44,285 nt of DNA from Micractinium sp. NFX-FRZ (Eukaryota > Chlorophyta > Trebouxiophyceae > Chlorellales > Chlorellaceae). Positions 9,701 to 19,600 of this stretch are shown here, in pieces. The first letter of the stretch is position 1. Each line of letters opens with the position of its first letter. The stretch spans positions 7,501-51,785 of the forward strand of contig JAPTJF010000438.1 of the NCBI GenBank assembly GCA_029339195.1, given 5' to 3'. The notes under the pieces were generated by a model, which saw only the letters and a program-made list of their open reading frames with translations, had not been told where the DNA came from and searched no databases. The translations under genes were made by a program, and so were the position numbers.

Positions 9701-11355
9701 TGCTTCCGGTGCGCGGCCACACGCACACGAGCGCCGCGCCCAACCAGCTGAGCTACCTCATCAAGAAGTACATCATGCAGCTGGTGGGGCGTAAGGCGGC
9801 CATCCTACACATCTGGCGCTACACGGGCGTGGCACTCCTGATTCTGGCCGGGCTGCCCCGGTCCGAAATCAACGGCTGGGGGCGGTGGACGACGGAGGAC
9901 CACGGCACCCTGGAGCGCAGCTACGCCGGCAAGTCCGCGGTCAGTGGCGGGGCCAGGCCAGCCGCTCTTGCCTTGCCGGGTTGGTGCATGTGCCCCGCAT
10001 CGCCGTGCCTGCCCTTCCTGGCCCGTTCCTGCCACGCCTGCCCTGCCCCACCCTGCCTTGCAAGTAGCATCAAGCTGCCACCAGTGGTCTGCCGCGCCTG
10101 TCTGTGCACATGCTGCTTGCATGTTGCAAGCCTGGCCAGCATTCCGACAAGCTTGCCCCGCCCCTGCCGTGGCCGCTCCCTCGCCTTTGCAAATGCCCGC
10201 CATGAGCATAACCTCGCACCTGCAGCCCGCACTGCTGCCCGCCTCCCCCCCGCTCCTCTCACCCGGCCATCCTGCTCTGCCCACATCCCCCCCCCCCCCC
10301 GCAGATCTCATCCATGCTGGGCATGGTGGCCATCGCCGCCTTTGACCACACCAGCTACCGCTCCAACCACTTCAACTTCCGCACCGAGGTGGAGGTGCCC
10401 GCTGCCTGGGTGGAGGCGGCGATGCCCGGCCTGGCGGACGCGCTGGCCAAGGTGCAGGCGCAGCCGGGGGCGAGCGAGAAGCGGCAGCGGGCGCTGGACA
10501 CCCTGCAGGCCTTCCTGCACCTGGGCACCGTCTTCTGGCAGAACTACCCGCTGTACCAGGACATCTACGGGGAGGAGCTGTGGAGCGGCATGTGGCCCGA
10601 GGCGGTGCTCGCCGTCACCCGCGCCCCCGCATACGCCGCCTTCGAGCAGCAGGTGGGCTGGATGGGCGGGGGAAGTGTTGTGCTTTGCTGTCTAGCAGCA
10701 GTTGGGCTGGGCTGGGAAGAGTGCTTGGCCTTGTTTTGATGACGAGGCAAGCGCTTGACGCCAGGGCTGTGTGTGGGCTGTGGGAGGGATGAAGTGGGCG
10801 CACAGGGCCTGCTGGTTCAAGCGGCTGGCTGCCCCCCTGCACACCACCCGCGCTTGGTTTCTGCCAGGTAGCCCTTGTGACCGGGTCCTCCTCCTCCTCA
10901 TGCCCAGCCCCTAGCTGACTGCCTGGCTGCCTTCCCAAGACCCCTGTCCTCCTCTGCTCCTGACCACCGCCTGACCACCTCTTCACCTCCCGCCAACCCT
11001 GCAGGTGCGGGCGGCGCAGAAGCGCACGGAGGAGGCGCGCAGCGGCGGCTGGGTGCAGCGCGTTGTGGAGGGCATGCTGCGGGGCGTGGTGTTCACCACA
11101 GACCCCTCCCTGGGCCTGCCCATGATGCCCGCACCTGCCGGCAGCCCCGCGCCCGCCGGCAGCCCCGAGCCTGCCGCCGCCCCCGCACAGCAGCAGCAGC
11201 CGCAGCCCGCCGCTGTGGGCACCCCGGCGCCCGAGGCTGCCACGCCGGCGCAGCGCCAGCGGGCCACGCGCTCCAGTGCCAAGGCCGCCGCCCCCAAGGC
11301 CGGCAAGGCCGCCGTGGGCGTCAAGGGTGGTGTGGCCAAGCGATGCACCAAGTGA
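6724..11355 (+). CDS. Crypton/Ndc10-like tyrosine recombinase, 8 exons
   Basis: Exons 6724-7065, 7489-7656, 8013-8205, 8426-8549, 8725-8878, 9676-9939, 10305-10652 and 11005-11355 join in phase to about 647 aa. The protein should be a DNA strand-exchange enzyme. Visible catalytic set: box I Arg241 in NGLRAGDDVLDLR, Lys279 in RRGGKQDATG, His372 and Arg375 in LHIWRYTG, Trp398 in GWGRWTTED, Tyr410 in LERSYAGK. The patterns RxGK...HxDPLL...GAL and GRW...SY are those of Crypton and fungal Ndc10-like proteins. The first 45 residues are Arg/Pro/Ala-rich and could be a targeting leader. The last 90 are Ala/Pro-rich with a basic tail (AAPKAGKAA). Intron 1 uses a GC donor, or GT at 7072 for two extra residues. 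All catalytic residues are intact across seven introns, so this is either a domesticated gene or an intron-rich transposon. The start is the least certain point. Confidence 0.75.
7376..7430 (+). repeat. CCCACA/CCCACT-type microsatellite in intron 1
   Basis: An imperfect run of CCCACA and CCCACT units just upstream of the exon 2 acceptor at 7488. It acts as a C-rich tract and is not a telomere repeat (plant and algal telomeres are CCCTAAA types). Confidence 0.6.
8426..9939 (+). other. Catalytic core exons of the tyrosine recombinase
   Basis: Exons 4-6 hold every catalytic residue: Arg241 in exon 4, Lys279 in exon 5, and His372, Arg375, Trp398 and Tyr410 in exon 6. HxxR to Tyr spans 38 residues; Trp to Tyr spans 12, slightly longer than the 9-10 common in other tyrosine recombinases. 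Confidence 0.65.
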
Positions 11356-12275
11356 GGCAGGCAATGGGGATGCCACCTTAGCCCCACAGCGAGCTCTGCC
11401 AGGGCTGCCCGCGGCCTGCCTGCTGCTGGGTGAGCCATGCACTGGAGCCATGCCCCCGGAACCACCACCCCACCCTGCCTTGTAGCTCATTTCAGTCAGT
11501 TAGCAGCCGTTTCGCCGGGCCTGCCCGCCCGCACAACCCTGCCCTGCCTGGTCCGGCCTGCATCATACCATCCGGTCCCTGGGTGCCCACACAGTCATGC
11601 CCTTTCCCTCAATTCGTTCTCAGCGCTTCGTTAGGTACCCCTCAAATGTTTTGCCCCGCCCTCCACTTCCTCTACGCATGCAACAGTCTCCGCAATTCTT
11701 TCTTCTCATACTCCTGCTTCCGTTGTCCGCCAAGCCCCGCGAGTTCTCAAAGCCCCGCCCACCTTGTCAATACCCACACTGCTCTGCCGCATTGAGAACT
11801 TCTCACTGCCCCTCCTTCAAGCGTACGCCCCTCGCCCTGCTCCAACATTCTTAGCCCCACTTGTCTCATGTTGCCCTGCCTCTTAAAACCTTCTCAAGTA
11901 CCTTGGTCAGCTCTGCCCCCTCTGCCCAATCAATCCCTGCGTTATTGTGTCCCGGCTTCGAACTGATATTCGGTTGAGCGTTCCAATGCAACAATGTCTG
12001 CCCGCAAACAGGCAAGAGCAGTGCTGAGAAGGACGGCGGCTGCCACCGCTGCCTGCCCTCGCATGCCGGCCACCTGGGTGGGCAGTACTCGGCCGCAATC
12101 CACATTACACAGGGCACTTGGTTGCAGCAGGCAGTGCAAACCGTGTGCAACAGGCATAGCGCATAACATGCAAGGTGGGCCGCTGCACAGTCTCGCTCGA
12201 GTCGCCCGCTCAGCATGCCCCGCCGCCCACTGCTGCCAGTCCATGCCGACCCACTCTGCCGCCCCTCCTGCCGCC
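11356..12275. other. Convergent intergenic region, genes 1 and 2
   Basis: Separates the stops of the recombinase gene (plus) and the four-module gene (minus). TTACA at 12105-12109 is a TGTAA on the minus strand. No TGTAA is seen on the plus strand here; TGTAG at 11481-11485 is the nearest variant for gene 1. No gene is recognised inside. Confidence 0.5.
12105..12109 (-). terminator. TGTAA poly(A) signal of the four-module gene
   Basis: TGTAA on the minus strand, 167 bases after the stop codon at 12276-12278. Confidence 0.5.
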
Positions 12276-13574
12276 TCACTGCCCGCCCATGGCGCCCCAC
12301 TCTGCCGCCTGCTCCCCCTCCTCCTGGGGATCCTCCGCATTTGGCCAGTAGTAGGCCCAGCGGCGTGCATGGCGGCGGGCGTCCGGGCAGCGCTGCTCCC
12401 ACAGCTGCCTCATGCTGCTGGCCAGCTCCGGGGTGGCGCCGGGCACCGCCTGCAGCAGGGCAGCCTCCTCTACCCAGCGCACATCACTGCACACATCGGT
12501 GGGGACACAGGGCAGGGCAGCACAGGTCCGTGTGGGTGGGATGGCAGGAAGGCAGGCCCCAAGCGGGGCAGCAGCATGGAGGCAGCAGAAGGACCACCAG
12601 TGTGGGAGCGAGCGAGTCTGCAGAAGGCAAACACAGCAAGACGTGTGGCTGTGCCAGGGCAGCATGCATGAAAACCGCGGCGCAGTCTTATCCCCCATCT
12701 GAGGTCCCCGCCACTTACTGGACAACTTGACTGTCGCATGCCGCGCCTCCTGCTGCCCTCCACAACTCACCCACTTAATCCCCCCACGCTCATGCGTCCC
12801 CACCGACACAGCTCACTTTCCACCCGCGATTGCTCCTCAACCTCACCCACCCTTGCCTCCCATCTCCGCATTTTGCCCCAATCACACCACCAGCCGCGAA
12901 ATCCTGTAGCCGGCGCCACAGGTAAGAGCACGCCACTGCCCTGGGCCAGCGCCCCAAGCCAAACAGCGCAGCGAGCCCACCAGGCCACCCGCCCGCCGGC
13001 ACTCACCCGACCTGCCGCACGCCCAGGTGCTGTAGGAAGCACAGCAGCGCGGCCACGCAGCCCCGTGGCAGCCCAGCCGTGGCCACAGCATCGCGCACCA
13101 GCTTCTGCAGTCCCACCGTTGGCAGCCACTCCTCCTGCTCCTCCTCTGCCTGCTGCTGCTGCTGCTGCTGCGTTGCTGGCGGGTGCACCGGCCCCGGGCT
13201 CGCTGCGCTGGGCAGCAGCAGGCCAAGGAGGGTGGCCGCCGAGGCTGTCGGGACATCCAGCTCGCCCCTTTGCGCCAGGCCAGCGAAATGGGCCCGCATC
13301 AGCTGCCGGGCGTGGCTGAGCTCTACTGCCGCTGCTGCGTAGGGGCCGCCCGCCTCCAGTTGTGCAGCTGCGGCCGCCAGCACACCGGGCGCGAAGCAAT
13401 CGGTGACCTGCTTCATACTGTCGGCCATGTTGGCTGCTGCAGCCGTCAGGCCTGGACAGTACGGCGCAGGAGCCAGGAGCGGTGGCGCAGGAGCCAGGAG
13501 CTGCTGCTGCTGCTGCGGTGCCGGTGCTTCTTCCTGCTGTTGGCGGGGACGTGCGCCCCTCGCAGCTGTTCCAA

Positions 13575-13609
<35 letters not shown>

Positions 13610-16600
13610 GGCAGCGGCGGCAGCGCAGCTGCCTCTGCCACGTGCTGTTCCTCCTGCTGCTGTGCCCGAGGCAGCTCGGGTGCACGTGGCAGGCACGCAC
13701 GTGCCACCACTGCAGCTGCCTCTGCCACGTGCTGTTCCTCCTGCTGCTGCACCGGCGGCAGCTCAAGCTGCTGCTGCTGCTGGGGACGTGCCGCCTCTAC
13801 AGCTGCCCCTGCATCATGCCGCTGCTCCTGCACTTCCTGCTCTACTTGTGGCTGCTGCTGCTGCTCCTCCTCCTCCTGCTCCTCCTCCTGCTCCTCCTCC
13901 TGCTCCTCCCCCTCCTCCTCCTGCAGCTGCTGCCCCTCTCCTTCATGCTCTTGCTGCTCCTCAGGTGCAGCTGGTTGCTGCTGTGGGGCGCGTGCTGCAG
14001 CTGCCCCTGACCGCCTTGCGTGCTCCTGGTGCTGAGGCAACTCGGGTGTGGCACCTTGCTGCTGCAGGCAGTCGCTCTGCTCAGCCGCGACTGCCTGTGG
14101 CACCTCGTGCTCCACCTCCTCCTCCTGCTGCTGCAGCTGCTGCTGCTGCTGCTGCTGCTGCTCCTGCCGTGGCTGCTGTGGCCTCGGCTGCGCGGGGGCC
14201 CGCAACCCTGCCACTGCCACTGCCACCTGCCGCTTTTGCCAGGCCGGCAATGCTGCCACTGCCGGCGCCAGCTGCAGCTGAGGTGGCGCCGCTTGCCGGA
14301 TGCGCCCATGGCCAGAGATCTTGGCTGCGGCGTCAGCCTCGGCTGCCGCTACCTCTGCGGCGGCGGCGAGGCGGCGCTCTGCCGCCCCAGCGTGCTCAGC
14401 GGGAGCCTGCCCTGCGCCGTGCGGCACCGCTGCCCGCTGCTGCTCCAGGTGTTGCGTCTGTGGGGTCTGCTGGCGGGCAGCTGGTGGGCCGGCTCCAAGC
14501 ACAGCCAGGGCTGACGCTGCCCCAGCCATGGCGGAATCTGCATCTTCTGCCTCCTCGCTGCTGCTGCTGCCACCGCCGTGGGGTTGGCTGGGTGGGGCCC
14601 CGCCCGCGCCAGCCTGGCCCTGCTGTGCCAGCCGTGCCCGCTTGCGCTTGACATTGGCCCCCTCTGCCTCCTCAGCTGCGAGATGGGCTTCCGCCCGGGG
14701 GCCACCCCTGCCCGCATGCCCGCTGCCGCTGCCCCGCCCGCCGCCCACGGTTGTGGCACCAGCCTCAGCCCCCCCTTTGGCGGCCTTCTTCTTGACCTTG
14801 GGGGCTGTGGCGTCGCTGGCCAGTGCTGCCGCCAGTGCCTTTGCCTCCTGCAGCAAACATCAACGGCAGCAGCAGCAGCAGCAAATCCCAGATGGTGAGG
14901 GGCAAGCAGGAGTGTATGGGGCGCGGTTCAATCTAAGCTGGCAGCATGCGACCAGCTCGAGGGGCGTTGCCCTGGTGCAGCAGCCGGCACTTGCCGCTCA
15001 CCCTTTGCCACGGAGGGCCCAGCACTGACCTGCAGGGAGGCCCTCACCGCCTCAAAAGCACCCAAAACTGACGTCCCCTCTGAGAAAACGGTGCCTCCTC
15101 ACGTTTTGGAACACCATACAAGGGTGCGCTGCCCAAGCCTGCCATTGTCGCTGCCACCCGTCCCTCTGCGCCGCCCCTGAGCCCTCAGCCCCACCCCCCG
15201 GGGCCTATATCACACTACACCCCCTCCCCCCTCACCATCGCCATGACGCTTGCCCAGCCCCTCACCACCGCATGAGCCGCTGCTGTTGGGATGGAACCCT
15301 GCCCAGAGACGCCCCCAAGCCGCAGCCCGTCCCCAGCCCACCTGGGTGTGCGGCAGGTACACGTGGCCCACCAGCTTGCTCGATCCCTGCCGCTGCCGCA
15401 CCAGCACCAGCCAGGAGCCCAGGCCGGCCTGTGCGCCCCACAGCACAGGCCCCAGCCCCGACAACTTGTCTGCAGGGCAGAGGCGGGCGTGCGGGGTGGG
15501 CGGGCGCAAAGGAGGCATGAGGGGAGCTGGACAGCAGTGCCCGTGGTCTTCACCACGGGCAGAGCAGGGCCTGCGGAAAAAAAAACGCCGGAGCTGCAGG
15601 GCAGCCCACCGCGGCCTGGCTGCTCACAGGTCTTGTTGGACGTCCGCTTGACCGTCAGCGTGCGCTTCGAGCTGCGCAGCGGCTGGCCCGAGGTGCCGGC
15701 GGCGGCGACCACCTTGACCGTCACCTCCTGGAGCACACAGGCAGGATGGCACACAAGAAGGGTGTTTGTGCACAATAGTATGGGTCCCCACCCCCAGCTG
15801 CATCAATGGCATGCACGGCAGCAGCTCAACAGGCCCCGTGTCGGGAGAGAGTCCCCCTCCACCCAAAACTAGCTGTGATGGTAGTGACAGCCGCAGCAGG
15901 CGCAGCAGCAGCGGGCACAGCAGCAAGACCGGGCACAGCAGCAGCGGGCACAGCAGCGGCAGCAGCAGCAGCAGCAGGTACAGCAGCAGCAAGCACAGCA
16001 GGAGCAGCAGGCGCAGCAGCAGCGGGCACAGCAGTACGCACAGCAGCGGGCACAGCATCGGCGGCAGCAGCATCAGCACCAGCAGCAATGACTGACCTGG
16101 TCGTCTGTGGCTTCCGCGCTCAGGCCCAGCAAGCCGACAAGGATTTTGGGGTTCACGGTTGTGGGCTTGTCCCGAACCACGTCATCTGCGTGTAAGGCCA
16201 GCAGCCGGCACGCAAGCGGCGATTGGAGTTCAGTGCCAACGGTTGCTGCTAAGACAGGCACTGCATAAACAGCACCATCAAGCAAGCCTGCTAGCCAGCA
16301 CGCCTGGCCTCAAATACTGTGCATGTGGCCATGCCGATGTCAACTCTTATAGTTGTTCAACCGCCTAGCCCTCCAACTCAACCTACCATGCACTTGCGAC
16401 TCAATGCCGCGCGGCCCTGCCCCGCCCCTGCACACCCTGCCCACCTGCGCAGTGTGCCGCCACGTAAGACAGGGGCGACTCCTCTCCCCTGAGCTTCAGC
16501 CATTGGCTGTTGGCTCTGGCGCGCTCCAGCTCCCGCCCCTCCGGGCTGAACACCTGCAGCGTCAGGCCGGCTGGTGCTACAGCACGCCCCGCTGTGCTGG

Positions 16601-19600
16601 CCCCGCCGCGCTGCCGCTTCTCAGCCTTCGTCCCGCCGCCCTTCTGCGGACACATGCGGAGGGGGGGGCGAGGGGCAACGTGCAGGTCAGCGACGGGCAA
16701 AGTGATGAGCCGATGCGGCCCTTGGGCTATACTGTGCAATGCTGCATCAACAGCACCGGATGCACCGCAGCCTGTCAGGCCCGAGGGAGCCCGGCTGAGG
16801 CTCCTTGTCTCCACCTGCTTCTCTTTGTTCGCATCACTCCAACACACCCGCGCCTGCCACCCCTCCAGCAGCACCGCCTGTTCCGACACTGACCTCGCCC
16901 CTGATGCTGCCCTGCAGCGCTCCCGCTGCCAAGCCACCCACCTTGGGCCGCGCCACTTGCACGCCGCCAGCCTCACCGCCTGCCGGCTGCGCCTGCTGCA
17001 ATGTTGGCGCCGCCTGCCGCTTGCGCTTCCGGCCCGCGCCCTTGCCTGCGCCGTCTGCCCCACCCGCTGCCGCCTCATCTGCTGCTGCTGCCTTTGTGGC
17101 TCTCGGTTTTGCTGTGCCAGCTGCATCGTCCGCTGCCGGCTCTGCTGCGGCAGCTGCTGGCTCATCTGCTGCTGCTGCCTCTGCAGCTGCCGGCTCTTCT
17201 GTGCCGGCTGCAACGTCCGCTGCCGGCTCTGCTGCGGCAGCCGCTGGCTCATCTGCTGCTGCTGCCTCAGCAGACATTGTCTCTGCTGCGCCAGCTGCAT
17301 CGGCCGCCGCTGGCTCTGCTGTTGCCGCGGCAGCCGCTGGCTCATCTGCTGCTGCTGCGGCGGCAGCCGTCAGCGCTGCTGGGGCGGCGCGCTGGCCCTC
17401 TGCTGCCCCCGCTTCCTCAGAGGGTGCGCGCAGCACCGCCGCCTGCTGCCGCTGCTGCCGCTGCTGCGCCTGAGGGATCTGCTGCCAGGAGTCTGGCGGG
17501 GCAGCTGCAAGCCTGGCCAGCTCACGCAAAGCCCTAGCTGTCACTGAATCCGCATCCTCTGCCTCCTCAGCACAGCTGCGCCAGCTGCGGTCGCCGTCGC
17601 TGCTGTCGCTGCTGCTGCTGGCTTGGCTCCCCTGCTCCTGGGCAGTGCTGGTGCCGCCCAGGCTGTGCTGCTGTGCCGCCGCGGCAGCTGCGCCGCCTGC
17701 TTCCTCAGCACTGCCGCCACCGCCTGCTTCCTCAGCACTGCCACCACCGCCTGCTTCCTCAGCACTGCCGCCACCGCCTGCTTCCTCAGCACTGCCGCCA
17801 CCGCCTGCTTCCTCAGCACTGCCGCCACCGCTCACATCCTCGCCGGCTACACCCCATGCCTCGTGCTGTGCCGGCCGCTGACGCTTGCGCTGCGCGGCAC
17901 CGCCCTCTGCTTGCTCAGCTGCGGGCCGCTTGTGTGCAGCAGGGGCGCCGTCAGCGGTGTGCGCCGGCACATTGTGCTCGCCGTTGGCGACCTGCACGCC
18001 GCTTGCTGTGCTTGGCAGCGTGCCGCCAGGCCCGCTGGCGCCCCGCTCGACGCCTGCCGCGGCGGCCGTGGCGGCAGCGCTGCCCGCCGCGGCGGCGGCA
18101 GCAGCGGTGCCGCCCTCCTCAGCCGCCTGCGCCCTCTTCTTCTTCTTGGGGCTGGTCACAGGGATGGCCAGCGCTGCCTCCAGCATCCGCGCCTCCTGCA
18201 GCAGGCAGCAAGGGCAGCAGCAGGTCCTAGTGCGGGGCCAGCCATGCGTGGATCCCCACCCTTCAACTGGCTGGGGCAGCCCTGCATGGGTGCACGACAG
18301 CCGGTGCTCGCCCTGCCTCGGAGCCTCACATTTGTGAGGCTCCGAGGCAGGGCACGGTGCCCAGGGGCGCTGGGCACTGTCAGAAAGCAATGGGTGAGCC
18401 TTGCCAGGGGCGCTGGGCACCGTCGGAAAGCAATGGGTGAGCCTTGCCCCTGCCCTGCAGCATGGGGAGCTGCTGGCAAAGCATCCCGTATGTGCTCCAA
18501 ACCCAGCAGCGCCTGCCCACCTGAGTGTGTGGCTCGTAGACGTGCCCAACCAACATGCGGCTCTCCGCGTGCCGCGCCAGCACCAGCCAGGAGCCGGCGA
18601 TGGCCTGTGCAGTGTGCAGCACCCGGTGCAGCCCCGCAAACTTGCCTGCGGGGCAGCGTGGGGGCAGGGATGGCCAGGGTGGGCGTGTGCAGAGACCCAC
18701 TGCAGCTGTGTGCTATGCCCTTTTGGGACAGGCCCCTGCAAGCACAGGCTGACGCATCAGAAGGGGCGCTGCTGCGAGCAGCCAAGCAGCGACGGCAATA
18801 GAGCAGCGGCCGCGCAGGGCACCCCCAGCGGCGCTGCCCACATTGGTCGTAGTACTCGAATGCCAGCTTGAACTTGGCAGTGGCCTGGAGGTGGCCAAAG
18901 GCGTCAGTGCTGACGCCCAGCCTGATCGTCACCTGCTGGTACACACGGAGGAGCAGGCATACAGGGAATGTGTGTGTGAGACAGAAAGAGAGCAAGTGAG
19001 TGGGTGAGTGAGTGCAGGATGATTGGGTGTTGAGTGGGCCCCAGGTGTTGAGTGGAACTTGTGGACAAGTGCAGGGGCGCACGGCTTTACACCAAAGCAA
19101 GGAAGGTGGGGGAGAAACCCCACTTGCAGCTCACATTGTGCACGCTGCAGCGGCTGAGCAGGGTTCAGGGAAGCAAACTGTTGGCACCTGCCTCCCAAAC
19201 AGTGGCAGCACCCCAAAGCGTCAGCAGTCAACGCACCAGTCCGGTGGGCCGCTGCGGGCTCAGCTTGAAGAAGCCTTGAGCAATCTTGGGGTTCACGGTT
19301 GTGTGCCTGTCTGCCGGGGTAGCCGCTGCAGGCACAGGAGGGCAGCAGGTGCAGGCACAGGAGGGCAGCAGGCACAGCGCACGAGCGTAAGTCCAGCGGA
19401 AGGGTGCGGGGCGCTGCTGGCCAGCAGTGTGATGTAGCAAGCTAGGGCGGGGATCTACGTGGGTGCCGGCATTGAAGGATCAAACTCATGAGGGGGAGTG
19501 GCGTGCCATATCACGCGCCCACCCCATGTCCCTCCCCCGGTACCCACCTTGAGCCGCTGAGGGACCCACCCACCCTGCCCCCGCCCCTCCCCCTGTACAC

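Noticed and set aside
10283..10301. Long C homopolymer as a special element
   Set aside because: It directly precedes the GCAG acceptor of exon 7 and is explained as its pyrimidine tract.
13482..14651. Long plus-strand frames opposite linker 3 (Ala/Pro/Leu/Cys-rich)
   Set aside because: They are antisense readings of CTG-rich coding repeat in a minus-strand exon with consistent splice phases; composition is that of the repeat only.
16510..18801. Plus-strand frames of 220-390 codons opposite exons 15-16
   Set aside because: Shadows of Ala/Glu-rich minus-strand exons and introns; no motif on the plus strand.
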